A program made the position numbers and the translations under genes. Shown here one piece after another: positions 6,579 through 15,739 of a DNA stretch of 64,000 nt. This stretch comes from Halorubellus salinus (GTDB taxonomy: Archaea > Halobacteriota > Halobacteria > Halobacteriales > Natrialbaceae), in the NCBI RefSeq assembly GCF_020567525.1, contig NZ_JAJCVI010000005.1:372001-436000 (forward strand). Reading direction: 5' to 3'. Under the pieces are notes generated by a model. That model searched no databases and was not told where the DNA came from. It worked only from the letters and a program-made list of their open reading frames with translations. Each line of letters begins with the position of its first letter. Positions within the stretch are counted from its first letter, which is position 1.

Positions 6579-8221
6579 CGGTGCACGGGCACGGGTCGCG
6601 ACCGTACCAGTGGGTCGGCGACTGGAGTGCGCGCCGACGGCAGCTGTCGCCGGACGCGGTCGGGTTGCAGGACGCGACGACGGGCGAGGCGTACACGTAC
6701 CGGGAGCTGGACGAGCGCGCGAACGCGACGGCACGCCTCCTCGACGACCACGGCGTCTCGAAGGACTCGCCTTCGGCGGAACCGGCACCGGCCGGGGGGG
6801 ACGTGGGCGAGGCCGCGGTCGGCGGGCGCGTCGCGGTCGTGTCGCGGAACCGCCCGGAACTCGTGGACCTGTTCTTCGCGACGGGGAAGACGGGCGGGGT
6901 GCTCGCGCCGCTCAGCCATCGGCTCGCGGAGCGCGAGCTCGCGGAGCTGCTCGACGACGTCGCGCCGAGCCTCCTCGTGGTGGAGGAGGCGTTCGACGAC
7001 GCGATTGCAGGGGCGCTCGCGCACGACGCCTGTGGCTACGACGGCCCGGTGCTGGGGCTCGGGGATTCGCGGTACGACGCGTTCGCGGAGGCGGTCCCCG
7101 ACGACGCCGCGGCGTTCGACGGCCCCGACCTGTCGATGCGGGACGCGCACATGTTCCTCCACACTGGCGGGTCGACGGGGACGCCGAAGGAAACCGTCCT
7201 CACCCACGGCGGTATCGCGTGGAACTCGTTCAACACCATCACGGCGTGGGGGCTCCGCCCGGAGGACGTGACGCCGATGGTGTTCCCGATGTTCCACACG
7301 GGCGGGTGGAACGTCCTCACGCTCCCCCTCTTCCACCTGGGGGCGGAGATCGTCATCGCTCGCGAGTTCGACGCCGAGCAGGTCCTGGAGCTCGTGGACG
7401 AGGACGACGCGACCGTCCTCGTGGCGGTCCCGGCGGTGCTGCGGATGATGACCGAGGCCGAGGGCTGGGCGTCGGCGGATCTCTCGACCCTGCGGTTCGC
7501 GAAGTCCGGCGGCGGCCCGTGCCGCCAGTCGGTGATGGAGGAATGGTGGTCGCGTGGCGTCGATCTCTCGCAGGGCTACGGGCTCACGGAGTGCGGGCCG
7601 AACAACTTCGCGATGCCCGACGGCTGGTCCCACGAGAAGGCCGATAGCGTCGGCGTTCCCGGGATGCACGTCGACGCCCGCGTCGTCGACGACGACGGCG
7701 AGGAACGCGAGCAGGGCGAGGTCGGCGAGCTCGAACTCGCGAGCCCGCACGCCGCCGACCGCTACTGGCACGCACCCGAGGAGTCCCGGGAGACGTTCGG
7801 TGCACGCGACGGCGACGGTGACGCGGGCGACGACGACGCTCGCGCGTGGGTGTCGACGGGCGACCTGGCGCGCGTCGACGAGGCCGGCTACGTCCACATC
7901 GAGGGCCGGAAGAAGGAGATGTTCGTGTCCGGCGGCGAGAACGTCTACCCTGCCGAGGTCGAGGACGTCCTCAGCCAGCACGCGAAGGTCGACGACGTCG
8001 TCGTCGTGCCGGTCAGCGACGACACGTGGGGCGAGGTCGGGAAGGCGGTCGTCGTCGGCGACGAGTCCCTGTCGCTCGCGGACCTCGAGGCGTTCTGCGA
8101 CGGGAAGCTCGCACGCTTCAAGATACCCAAGCACCTCGCGTTCGTCGACGAGATGCCGACGAGCGGGCCGTCGAAGATCGACCGGGGCGCCGTCGAGGCA
8201 CGGTTCGGCGACGGCGAGTGA
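6575..8221 (+). CDS. AMP-binding acyl-CoA synthetase (ligase)
   Basis: This 548-residue ANL-superfamily enzyme activates a carboxylic acid with ATP to an acyl-adenylate and then to an acyl-CoA. Visible motifs are the P-loop FLHTGGSTGTPK, the GYGLTE motif, STGDLARVD, the hinge GRKKEMFVSGGENVYPAEVE and the catalytic Lys in GPSKIDRG near the C-terminus. An acidic, Gly-rich insertion of about 15 residues (around 65-80) sits in the N-terminal domain. The start overlaps the hydrolase stop (ATGA). Medium- or long-chain specificity cannot be told. The MaoC gene and the ABC transporter with a KAS III-like gene nearby suggest uptake and activation of an organic acid. Confidence 0.9.
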   Translation: MTVHGHGSRPYQWVGDWSARRRQLSPDAVGLQDATTGEAYTYRELDERANATARLLDDHGVSKDSPSAEPAPAGGDVGEAAVGGRVAVVSRNRPELVDLFFATGKTGGVLAPLSHRLAERELAELLDDVAPSLLVVEEAFDDAIAGALAHDACGYDGPVLGLGDSRYDAFAEAVPDDAAAFDGPDLSMRDAHMFLHTGGSTGTPKETVLTHGGIAWNSFNTITAWGLRPEDVTPMVFPMFHTGGWNVLTLPLFHLGAEIVIAREFDAEQVLELVDEDDATVLVAVPAVLRMMTEAEGWASADLSTLRFAKSGGGPCRQSVMEEWWSRGVDLSQGYGLTECGPNNFAMPDGWSHEKADSVGVPGMHVDARVVDDDGEEREQGEVGELELASPHAADRYWHAPEESRETFGARDGDGDAGDDDARAWVSTGDLARVDEAGYVHIEGRKKEMFVSGGENVYPAEVEDVLSQHAKVDDVVVVPVSDDTWGEVGKAVVVGDESLSLADLEAFCDGKLARFKIPKHLAFVDEMPTSGPSKIDRGAVEARFGDGE

Positions 8222-8225
8222 GAAC

Positions 8226-9092
8226 TCACGCCGTGTTCCGCGTCGGCGGCGCGTACACCATCTCCATCCGCAAGCCCATCTCGTCGACGTCGGGGGCTTC
8301 GGGGAGCGTCCGCAGGTCGCCCGTGAGGGGGCTGGCGGTGACGGCGAGCGCGAACGCGTCCAGCAGGTCGTCGTTCGAGAGCTGGGGGTCGTTCCAGTCG
8401 ACGAGTTCGCGGCCGGCGTCGGCGAGCGCGTCGTGGAAGGCGTCGGGGTCGTCGTGGGCGGTGGCGAGGACGCCGACGCGCTCCCAGTGGGCGGCCGCGG
8501 GCTGGCCGGTCTTGGAGTACAGCATCGGGGTGTTGCCGTCGCCGAGCGCCCAGAAGCAGACCTCGGGGTGCGCTTCGCGTATCACGTCCTGGGTGGCGTC
8601 GACGGTGACGCCGTGGTCGGCGCCGAGGACGCGGTCGACCTCGCGGATGCGGGGCGTGATGTTGAACGTCTGGCGCATCAGTCCCTTCCCGGTCGCCCCG
8701 CGCTGTCGGTCGTTCGCCGTCCCGTAGTCGTCGACGTAGAGGACGTCGCGGATGGGGACGTTGAACACGCTCGAGGACCGCTGTCCGAGGATGTCGCGGG
8801 CCTCGCGCTCCGGCGCTCTCGCGGGGTCGTCGGCGGGGAGGCCGATGGGGACGTCGACGAGGAGGTAGTCGGCGTCGTCGTGGTCGCGCCAGAGGCGCGC
8901 GAACGCGGCGGGGTCGTCGGTCTCCTCGTCGTTCGCGTCGTCGGTCTCCTCGTCGTTCGCGCGGCCGGCGTTCTCGTCGCCCGGGTGGTCGGGGTAGCGG
9001 TGGACGCTGTGGTAGTCGCGGTCGTGGTAGCGGACGGCGACCCAGCCGTCGGGGGTGGCGTCGACGCCGACGGCGACGTGTTCGGCTGACAT
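8226..9092 (-). CDS. DUF429 family protein (predicted RNase H-fold nuclease)
   Basis: This 288-residue protein has the DUF429 layout: an N-terminal strand VAVGVDATPDGWVAV with the acidic residue of an RNase H-like fold, a central LLVDVPIGLP, then REARDILGQRSSSVFNVPIRDVLY and VIREAHPEVCFWAL, and a C-terminal DLLDAFALAVTA. The family is predicted, not proven, to be a nuclease or nucleotide-processing enzyme. A perfect 24-bp duplication near the N-terminus gives two copies of ANDEETDD. The start at MSAEHVAV is chosen over an upstream frame that reads through promoter-like sequence. The gene is convergent with the synthetase gene, separated by four bases. Confidence 0.82.
   Translation of the reverse strand: MSAEHVAVGVDATPDGWVAVRYHDRDYHSVHRYPDHPGDENAGRANDEETDDANDEETDDPAAFARLWRDHDDADYLLVDVPIGLPADDPARAPEREARDILGQRSSSVFNVPIRDVLYVDDYGTANDRQRGATGKGLMRQTFNITPRIREVDRVLGADHGVTVDATQDVIREAHPEVCFWALGDGNTPMLYSKTGQPAAAHWERVGVLATAHDDPDAFHDALADAGRELVDWNDPQLSNDDLLDAFALAVTASPLTGDLRTLPEAPDVDEMGLRMEMVYAPPTRNTA
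8913..8960. repeat. Perfect 24-bp tandem duplication inside the DUF429 gene
   Basis: Two identical 24-bp units (8913-8936 and 8937-8960) encode a doubled acidic octapeptide ANDEETDD in a surface-loop-like segment. The period is a multiple of three. Confidence 0.9.
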
Positions 9093-9277
9093 GGTCGGGG
9101 GTTGGGAGAGTGATGCGATAAGGTTGGGGACCTCGTCGGGGTGCGACCAGATGGACGCGGCCGACGAACCATGGAAACGAAAGCAAGAGCGCGTCGGTTG
9201 CCGGTTTTCCCGGCCTGGTGGAAGAAAACGCTTATGAACGAACACGTGGATGTTTGTGTAACGGTACCACACGAACT

Positions 9278-9982
9278 ATGATCGACCTCGCGATGGACAT
9301 GGAGCAGTACGACTGCCCGTTCATCGACACGACCGCCGACCACGACGTCGAGTTCGCGGCCGCCCACTGGGAGTTCCATCCGGTCGCGGAGGAACTCGAG
9401 TGTCGGATGGTCGTCGAGAGCCCCGACCGTGGCGCGCTCGACAACGGGCTGTCGGCGCTCCAGTCGCACGACAACATGCACGACGTCGACCTCCTCGCGA
9501 AACAGGAGGGCGTCGCGCACCTCAAGACCGTGATGGGGGAGACCGACGCGATGGGCACCATCCGCGACAACGACGGCTACATCACGGGCCCGTTCTACAT
9601 CGCCGACGGCTCGGAGACGTGGCACGTCGGGTTCGATCAGGCGTCGAAGGCCGACGGCACGCTCAGCGAACTCGAGCGCGACAACGAGTTCGACGTCGTC
9701 GAACGCGACGAGGTGACCTTACCGCAGATGAACGACGTCGTGCAGAACGCGGCGGCGGCGATGACGCTCGTCGACGGCTGCCGCGAGCTCTCCGACGTCG
9801 AACGCCAGACGCTGGAGTCCGCAGCCAGCGGCGGGTACTTCGAGAGTCCACGGCAGACGAACCTCGGGGACCTCGCCGACGAGTTCGACGTCTCCAAGCC
9901 CGCGGTCTCGAAGAACCTCCGGCGCGGCGAACGGAAGATGGTCGAGCGCGTCGTCGACGCGCTCTCCGAGCTCGACGACTGA
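9278..9982 (+). CDS. HTH-10 (bacterio-opsin activator type) transcriptional regulator
   Basis: This 234-residue protein has an N-terminal ligand-type domain (residues about 1-165) and a C-terminal HTH-10 domain: LSDVERQTLESAASGGYFESPRQ, then LGDLADEFDVSKPAVSKNLRRGERKMV. This architecture is common in haloarchaeal regulators named after Bat. In the recognition region, KPAVSKNL departs from the more usual STSTLSEHLRRAE pattern. The ATG at 9278 is used; a frame from 9218 would read through the likely promoter (CGCTTATGA near 9230). It lies directly before the transport operon and is the best candidate for its regulator. Confidence 0.85.
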   Translation: MIDLAMDMEQYDCPFIDTTADHDVEFAAAHWEFHPVAEELECRMVVESPDRGALDNGLSALQSHDNMHDVDLLAKQEGVAHLKTVMGETDAMGTIRDNDGYITGPFYIADGSETWHVGFDQASKADGTLSELERDNEFDVVERDEVTLPQMNDVVQNAAAAMTLVDGCRELSDVERQTLESAASGGYFESPRQTNLGDLADEFDVSKPAVSKNLRRGERKMVERVVDALSELDD

Positions 9983-10018
9983 GCGGTCGACTGCCGTCAG
10001 CGCGGGGTTCCGCGGTCA

Positions 10019-10036
10019 ACGTTAACACATTAACGT
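10019..10036. promoter_or_regulatory. Palindrome ACGTTAA-CACA-TTAACGT upstream of the ABC transporter operon
   Basis: Seven-base perfect inverted repeats with a 4-bp spacer end 40 bases before the binding-protein ATG. The AT-rich arms overlap where a TATA box would lie, so a bound dimer would block or organise transcription of the six-gene operon. The HTH-10 gene just upstream may encode the ligand; this is inference. Confidence 0.55.
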
Positions 10037-10075
10037 GGCAGTTCTTGCGGGATGCGAGCATCTGCCAGTAGTGTC

Positions 10076-11500
10076 ATGAGTCGCGTACACGTGTCACGAA
10101 GGAAGATGCTGGGAGCCATCGCCGCGGCGGGCATCGGGGGCGCCGCCGGGTGTACCACGGGGAACGGAACCGAGACGGAGACCGACGGCGACGGTGGCGA
10201 CGGCGGCGGTGGCGGGTCGACGACGAGTCAGACGACGACGCAGGCGGACGTCTCCGCGAGCGGCACCGTGAAGGTCGGCGTGATGCAGCCGATGAGTGGC
10301 GACCTCCAGTACTACGGGATGCAGGGGATCTGGGGGTTCCTCTCCGGGCTCGCGTACAAGACCGACACCGACCCGCTGACCGGGGTGTCGGAGGGAACGG
10401 AGACCATCGAGGACGGCGACGTGACGTGGGAGCTCGTGTTCCGCGACACGGAGTTCTCCGCGGACAAGGCCCAGACGATCGCGACGAACCTCGCGCAGGA
10501 CGACGAGGTCGACGCGCTGTTCGGCTGTGCGAGCTCGGCGGCGGCGGGTCGCGTCATCGACACGGTCATCAACACGAACGAGGTCGACATCCCCTACATG
10601 GCTGGGCCGGCGGCGTCCGCGAGCATCACGTCCAGTTCGAAGACGTGCTCGCCGCAGGTGTTCCGCGCGAACGAGAACACCGCGATGGATGCGCGTTCCG
10701 GTGGGAAGTACGTCGCGGAGGAGACGGACGTCGAGAAGGTGTTCCTGATGGGCGCGGACTACTCGTTCGGGCGGGCGGTCGTCCAGAACTACAAGGAGGT
10801 CCTGGAGACCAACGGCGTCGAGATCGTCGGCGAGCGGTTCGTCCCGCAGGGCTACGACGAGTTCGACGGGTTGTTCCAGCAGGCCGTGGACGCCGGCGCG
10901 CAGGGCGTCGTCGGCGGGTTCACGGTCGCGACGCTCCCGAACTTCCTGACGGCGGCGGCGAACTACGACGTGCGCGTGTTCGGTGGGTTCGCGACCGAGA
11001 TCACGAACTCGGTCCTGGGCGGACTGCTGGAGAACCTGCTCGGCGACGACTTCTCCGCGCAGGGGATGCGTGACGCCGAGATCGGGCCGTTCACGACGCG
11101 GTATCACTGGAACCAGTACGACAACGACATCAACTCGTCGTTCGTCGACATGTACACGTCGGCGTACGGGAAGGTCCCGGACCTGTTCACGTCGGGGACG
11201 TTCACGGCGGCGTCGTCGTTCCACCAGGCGGTGCACGCGTCGGGGTCGACGGAGGGCGTGGACCTCGTCGACGCGATGACGGGGATGACGGTGACGGACA
11301 CGCCGAAGGGCGAGGACGGGTACGTCTTCCAGGAGTACAACAACCAGGCGCGCTCGGAGATGACGGTCGCGTACCCGGAGCCGACCACCGACGAGTGGTC
11401 GGAGTACTGGGGGGCGAGCATCCAGCCGAGCGACCCGGTCGCCCGCGTCGACAAGGACCTGACGACGATCCCGCGTGGCGGCATGGATTGCTCGCTGTAG
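10076..11500 (+). CDS. livK: Branched-chain amino-acid/urea-type ABC transporter substrate-binding lipoprotein
   Basis: This 474-residue exported solute-binding protein has a Tat signal (SRRKMLGAIAAAGIGGAAGC) with a lipobox Cys at residue 26, then a Gly/Asp/Thr-rich linker. The periplasmic-binding-protein type 1 domain starts at KVGVMQPMSGDLQYYG and includes LVFRDTEFSADKAQ and LFGCASSAAAGRV. The ATG at 10076 places the twin Arg close to the N-terminus. It is the first gene of a six-gene operon. LivK-type receptors bind branched-chain amino acids, amides, urea or carboxylates, and the local acyl-CoA genes favour a carboxylate. The substrate is not determined. Confidence 0.88.
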   Translation: MSRVHVSRRKMLGAIAAAGIGGAAGCTTGNGTETETDGDGGDGGGGGSTTSQTTTQADVSASGTVKVGVMQPMSGDLQYYGMQGIWGFLSGLAYKTDTDPLTGVSEGTETIEDGDVTWELVFRDTEFSADKAQTIATNLAQDDEVDALFGCASSAAAGRVIDTVINTNEVDIPYMAGPAASASITSSSKTCSPQVFRANENTAMDARSGGKYVAEETDVEKVFLMGADYSFGRAVVQNYKEVLETNGVEIVGERFVPQGYDEFDGLFQQAVDAGAQGVVGGFTVATLPNFLTAAANYDVRVFGGFATEITNSVLGGLLENLLGDDFSAQGMRDAEIGPFTTRYHWNQYDNDINSSFVDMYTSAYGKVPDLFTSGTFTAASSFHQAVHASGSTEGVDLVDAMTGMTVTDTPKGEDGYVFQEYNNQARSEMTVAYPEPTTDEWSEYWGASIQPSDPVARVDKDLTTIPRGGMDCSL

Positions 11501-11504
11501 GCCG

Positions 11505-12356
11505 ATGGGCGAGGAATTACTGCGGACGCAGGGACTCGAGAAGCACTTCGGTGGCGTGACGGCGGTCGACGACGTCGACTACTCGCTGTCGACTGGCGAG
11601 ACGGTCGCGCTCATCGGCCCGAACGGCGCGGGGAAGACGACGTTCTTCAACCTCCTGACGGGGTCGCTGTCGCCGTCCGCGGGGACGGTCGAGTTCCGCG
11701 ACGACGGCGAGTGGGTGGACGTCACGGGCTTCGACACGCACGAGACCGCGCAGGCCGGCATCCACCGGTCGTACCAGGTGACGAATATCTTCCCGACGAG
11801 CACCGTCCGGGAGAACGTGCGTGTCGCGGCGCAAGCGCACGGGTCGGACACGCATCGGTTCTGGCGGCACGCGGACGGCTTCGAGGAATACCACGAGGAG
11901 ACGACGCGCATCCTCGACCGCGTCGGGCTCGGCGACCTCGCGGACCGGCCCGCGCAGGCGCTGAGTCACGGCGAGAAACGCCACCTCGAACTCGCCATCG
12001 CGCTCGCGGGCGACCCGGACCTCCTCTTGCTGGACGAACCCGCCGCTGGGGTGTCGAGCGAGAGCGTCGACGAGGTCGTCGACCTCATCCGGGACGTCGC
12101 GCAGGACCACGCGGTCCTGCTCGTCGAGCACAACATGGACGTCGTGATGGATCTCGCGGACCGCATCACGGTCCTGCATCGCGGCGCGCTCATCGCGGAC
12201 GGCGAGCCCGAGGCGGTCAGGGCGGACGAGCGCGTTCGCGAGGCGTACCTCGGCGGGTACGGGAGCGACGACGACCCCGCGACGGCCGACTCGCCGACCG
12301 AGGACGCCGGCGACGGCGACGGGGACGCAGCGGCGACGGACGGAGGTGTCGCATGA
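11505..12356 (+). CDS. livG: ABC transporter ATP-binding protein, LivG type
   Basis: This 283-residue ATPase energises the transporter. Walker A is GPNGAGKTT (residues about 37-45), the Q-loop region is HRSYQVTNIFP, the signature is LSHGEKRHLE (the LivG-type variant of LSGGQ) and Walker B is LLLLDEPAAGVS, with the switch His in VEHNMDVV. A Glu/Asp/Ala-rich tail of about 30 residues follows the folded domain. The gene begins four bases after the binding-protein stop and overlaps the next ATPase gene as ATGA. Confidence 0.92.
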   Translation: MGEELLRTQGLEKHFGGVTAVDDVDYSLSTGETVALIGPNGAGKTTFFNLLTGSLSPSAGTVEFRDDGEWVDVTGFDTHETAQAGIHRSYQVTNIFPTSTVRENVRVAAQAHGSDTHRFWRHADGFEEYHEETTRILDRVGLGDLADRPAQALSHGEKRHLELAIALAGDPDLLLLDEPAAGVSSESVDEVVDLIRDVAQDHAVLLVEHNMDVVMDLADRITVLHRGALIADGEPEAVRADERVREAYLGGYGSDDDPATADSPTEDAGDGDGDAAATDGGVA

Positions 12357-13123
12357 GCGCGGACGACGCTGGGGAGGCGACCAGCGGCGGCGACGCGACC
12401 GCGTCCGACGTGGCGGAGAGCGTCGACGCGCCGCTGCTCGAGATGGAGGACGTGCACGCGTACTACGGCGAGAGCCACGTCCTCGAGGGCGTCTCGCTGC
12501 GGGTCGACCGCGGGGAGACGGTCGCGCTCATCGGACGGAACGGCGTCGGGAAGACGACGACGCTCCGCGCCGCCCTCCAGTTGACGCCGCCGCGCGAGGG
12601 CGCGGTGCGGCTCCGCGGCGAGGACGTCACGGGCGAGCCGACCCACGAGCTCGCGCATCGCGGCGTCGGGTGGATCCCCGAGGACCGCCGGATGTTCGAG
12701 GAGCTGACGGTCGCGGAGAACATCGGCGTCGCGGTGAAGGACGCGAACCGAGTGGACGAGAAGCTCGAGAGCGCGCTCAAGACGTTCCCGGAACTCCGCG
12801 AGCACCGGAACCGGAAGGCGGGCGACCTCTCTGGCGGCCAACAGCAGATGGTCGCCATCGCGCGCGGTCTCGTCGGCGAGAACGACCTCCTGCTCGTGGA
12901 CGAACCGAGCGAGGGCCTCGCACCGCAGATCGTGCAGACGGTCGCGGACGCCCTGGAGCGCGTCAGCGACGAGGCGTCCCTGTTGCTCGTCGAGCAGAAC
13001 TTCCCGCTCGCGATGGACCTCGCGGACCGCTTCTACCTCGTCGACAACGGCCGCGTCGTCGAGTCCGGGAGTACGGAGGGCGTGACTGCCGACGACGAAC
13101 GCATCCGGAGGTACCTGGCGTGA
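12353..13123 (+). CDS. livF: ABC transporter ATP-binding protein, LivF type
   Basis: This 256-residue partner ATPase has Walker A GRNGVGKTT, signature DLSGGQQQM and Walker B LLLVDEPSEGLAP, with the LivF hallmark WIPEDRRMFEELTV. About 30 acidic, low-complexity residues precede the domain. It overlaps livG (ATGA) at its start and livH (GTGA) at its end, so translation is probably coupled. Confidence 0.92.
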   Translation: MSADDAGEATSGGDATASDVAESVDAPLLEMEDVHAYYGESHVLEGVSLRVDRGETVALIGRNGVGKTTTLRAALQLTPPREGAVRLRGEDVTGEPTHELAHRGVGWIPEDRRMFEELTVAENIGVAVKDANRVDEKLESALKTFPELREHRNRKAGDLSGGQQQMVAIARGLVGENDLLLVDEPSEGLAPQIVQTVADALERVSDEASLLLVEQNFPLAMDLADRFYLVDNGRVVESGSTEGVTADDERIRRYLA

Positions 13124-14190
13124 CTCTCGAGTTCGCGCTCGTCGTGCAGGCGTTCGTCGCCGCGGCGGTCGACGCCGCCGGTACGGTGCCGGTCGCGAGC
13201 GTCGTCGGGGACTTCGTCGAGTTCCTGTCGCCGTCGAACCTCGCGGGCGTGCTCGTCGACGGCCTCGCGAAGGCGGCGGTGTTCGCGCTCATCGCGGTCG
13301 GCCTCACGCTCATCTTCGGGTTGATGGGCGTGCTGAACTTCGCGCACGGGTCGTTCACGATCGTCGGCGCGTACGTCGCGGGGCTGGCGATGGTGCTCGT
13401 CGCGAGCAGCGGCGACGGCATCGTCACGCGCATCGCGCTGTTCTTCGTCGCGGTCGTCGTGGCGTTCGCGGCGGTCGCCGCCCTTGGTGGCGCCATCGAG
13501 ACGAAGCTCATCCGGCCGCTGTACGACCGGCCGCCGCTCTACCAGATCCTGCTCACGTTCGGGTTGACGCTCGTCATCGACGAGGTCGTCCGGATGGTCG
13601 TGGACTTCTACGGCCTCCAGCCCCGGAGCGCGTGGCAGGAGGCCCTCGGCACGCGACCGGACTGGTTCCGCGAGAACCACGAGTTCCTCGGGCTCACGTT
13701 CGAGGGGATGGACCTCTTCGAGATCTTCCTCGGCGTGGTCGTCATCGGCGCGGTCTGGCTGTTCCTCACGCGGACGCGGTACGGGCTGTTCATCCGCGCG
13801 GGCAGCGAGGACGCGGAGATGGCTGAAGCGCTCGGCGTCGACGTCCGCCGGGTGTTCACGGTCGTGTTCGGTATCGGCGCCGGCCTCACCGGCGTCGCGG
13901 GCGCGCTCCTCATGTGGGACCCCGGCTGGGGGGCGAGCGTCACGGTCGGCGCGGAAGCGCTCCTGCCGGCGTTCGTCGTCGTCATCGTCGGCGGTCTCGG
14001 GACGTTCAAGGGCACGGTGGTCGCGGCGCTCGTCGTCGGGCTCGCTGACGCGACGATGACGTGGTGGTTCCAGAACGTCCTCGTCACGATGTCCTGGCTC
14101 CCCGAAGTCGTCGTGTTCGCCATCCTCGTCGGCGTCCTCATCGTGAAACCACGCGGGCTCTACGGCGTCCAGGAGGTGGGCGGCCATTAG
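13120..14190 (+). CDS. livH: ABC transporter permease, LivH type
   Basis: This 356-residue inner-membrane permease has about eight to nine helices and the LivH hallmarks ALIAVGLTLIFGLMGVLNFAHG near the N-terminus and AEALGVDVRRVFTVVFGIGAGLTG further on. The GTG at 13120 overlaps the livF stop (GTGA) and leaves the correct reading frame. A long N-terminal helix precedes the conserved core. It pairs with LivM to form the channel. Confidence 0.9.
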   Translation: MTLEFALVVQAFVAAAVDAAGTVPVASVVGDFVEFLSPSNLAGVLVDGLAKAAVFALIAVGLTLIFGLMGVLNFAHGSFTIVGAYVAGLAMVLVASSGDGIVTRIALFFVAVVVAFAAVAALGGAIETKLIRPLYDRPPLYQILLTFGLTLVIDEVVRMVVDFYGLQPRSAWQEALGTRPDWFRENHEFLGLTFEGMDLFEIFLGVVVIGAVWLFLTRTRYGLFIRAGSEDAEMAEALGVDVRRVFTVVFGIGAGLTGVAGALLMWDPGWGASVTVGAEALLPAFVVVIVGGLGTFKGTVVAALVVGLADATMTWWFQNVLVTMSWLPEVVVFAILVGVLIVKPRGLYGVQEVGGH

Positions 14191-14197
14191 CCCCTCT

Positions 14198-15739
14198 GTG
14201 CCCGACGACGACGATGCGAAGCCGACGGAATCCGGCTCGTCGAGTGAGGCCGTGGCGACCGACGGCGGCGAGACACCGCCCGCGGAGCGTGCGCCGTCGA
14301 CGACGAGCCACGGCCTCCTCGGTGGGACGCTCGCGAACCTGCTGGGTGGCGACTCGGCGTTCGCGCGCTACGCGCGCTCGTCGACCGCGCACGCGGTCGT
14401 CCTCGCCGTCCTCGCGGTCTACCCGTTCGTGCACGCGTTCTTCACGAACCCCGCGACGTTCAACGTCGTCCCCGTGCTCTCGGGCGCACCCGAGTACTGG
14501 GCGGAGACGTTCGTCGCCGTCCTTCCCAGGGTGGAGACGATGGTCGCCATCTTCTACTTCGGGCTGTTCGCCGCGAGCTTCGACTTCATCTCCGGGTACA
14601 CCGGGTACCTGTCGTTCGGGCACGCGGCGTTCTACGGCGTCGGCGCGTACGGCGTCATCCTCGTCGCGAACGGGAAGATACCGCTCCTGGGGAGTCAGAC
14701 CCCGTTCATGGTGACGATACTCGTCATGGCGATCGCCGCGGCCGTGCTCGCGGTCCTCCTGGGGCTCGTCTCGTTCCGGCTGTCCGGCGTGTACTTCGCG
14801 ATGATCACGCTCGGGTTCAGTCAGATCCTGTACGTGCTGTTCGCGTCCTGGGACTTCGTCGGCGAGAACCCACGGGACGGCGTCGCCGTCCTCTCGCATC
14901 CGGAAGGGTTCGAGATCGGCGTGCCGTTCGTCGACGCGCTGAACCTCCAGATCGGCCAGCTCCAGGGCGACTCGGTGCTGTACGGCCTGGACATGGCGAA
15001 GCTCGGGTTCGACTTCCTCGGGTTCATCGACGTCACCGTCGACCTCGGCGGCACCGAGGTGTCGTACTACATGGTCGGCCTCGTCGCCGTCCTCGGGTAC
15101 GCGGCGATGCAGCGCATCATCCACTCGCCGTTCGGTCGCGTGATGATCGCGATCCGGGAGAACGAGGAGCGCGCTCGCGCCATCGGGTACGACGTGTACA
15201 AGGTGAAGCTCGCGGCGTTCGCGATGAGCGCGTTCTTCGGCGCCATCGCCGGCGGCCTGTTCGCGGGCTTCCGGCGGTCGGTGAGCCCGGAGAACTCGCT
15301 GTACTTCCTCGTCGCCGGGGACGCCCTGCTCGCCGCCGTCATCGGCGGGTTCGGCACCCTGGCGGGCCCGATATTCGGGCGGCTGTTCCACATCAGTATC
15401 GAGGAGTTCCTGTCGAAGTCCGGGAGCGGCGGCGGCCTGCTGCCGTGGCTCGAACGCACGCTCGGCGAGGGCACGATGACGACGGAGACGGTCGGCGGCG
15501 TCACCGTCGGCGAGGGCGTCGACACGTTCCTGAACGGGCACGCGGAGCTCTACGTCGGGCTCGTGTTCGTCCTGTTCGTGCTGTACGTCCCGAACGGCCT
15601 GCTCGGCACCATCCGCGTCCGGATGGGTGGGACCGTCGCCGGGCAGACCGCGGCGCGCATCAAGCGCTGGGCGAACGGCGCTGCCCCGACCGGGTCGAAG
15701 TCCACCGGGAGCGCTGACGCCGAGGGTGACGATGACTGA
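14198..15739 (+). CDS. livM: ABC transporter permease, LivM type
   Basis: This 513-residue permease is longer than usual (about 330-450). It has an acidic N-terminal extension of roughly 65 residues, then the LivM core: FDFISGYTGYLSFGHAAFYGVGAYG, LRLS-like FRLSGVYFAMITLGFSQILY and IRENEERARAIGYDVYKVKL. A loop insertion after LFHISIEEF and a polar tail of about 35 residues add length. The GTG at 14198 lies seven bases after the livH stop. Its stop overlaps the next gene. Confidence 0.88.
   Translation: MPDDDDAKPTESGSSSEAVATDGGETPPAERAPSTTSHGLLGGTLANLLGGDSAFARYARSSTAHAVVLAVLAVYPFVHAFFTNPATFNVVPVLSGAPEYWAETFVAVLPRVETMVAIFYFGLFAASFDFISGYTGYLSFGHAAFYGVGAYGVILVANGKIPLLGSQTPFMVTILVMAIAAAVLAVLLGLVSFRLSGVYFAMITLGFSQILYVLFASWDFVGENPRDGVAVLSHPEGFEIGVPFVDALNLQIGQLQGDSVLYGLDMAKLGFDFLGFIDVTVDLGGTEVSYYMVGLVAVLGYAAMQRIIHSPFGRVMIAIRENEERARAIGYDVYKVKLAAFAMSAFFGAIAGGLFAGFRRSVSPENSLYFLVAGDALLAAVIGGFGTLAGPIFGRLFHISIEEFLSKSGSGGGLLPWLERTLGEGTMTTETVGGVTVGEGVDTFLNGHAELYVGLVFVLFVLYVPNGLLGTIRVRMGGTVAGQTAARIKRWANGAAPTGSKSTGSADAEGDDD

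Noticed and set aside
5177-8134. 985-residue minus-strand open frame across the hydrolase and synthetase genes
   Set aside because: Only its last 154 residues (MaoC) are real; the rest is antisense to clear hydrolase and synthetase motifs and is Arg/His-rich.
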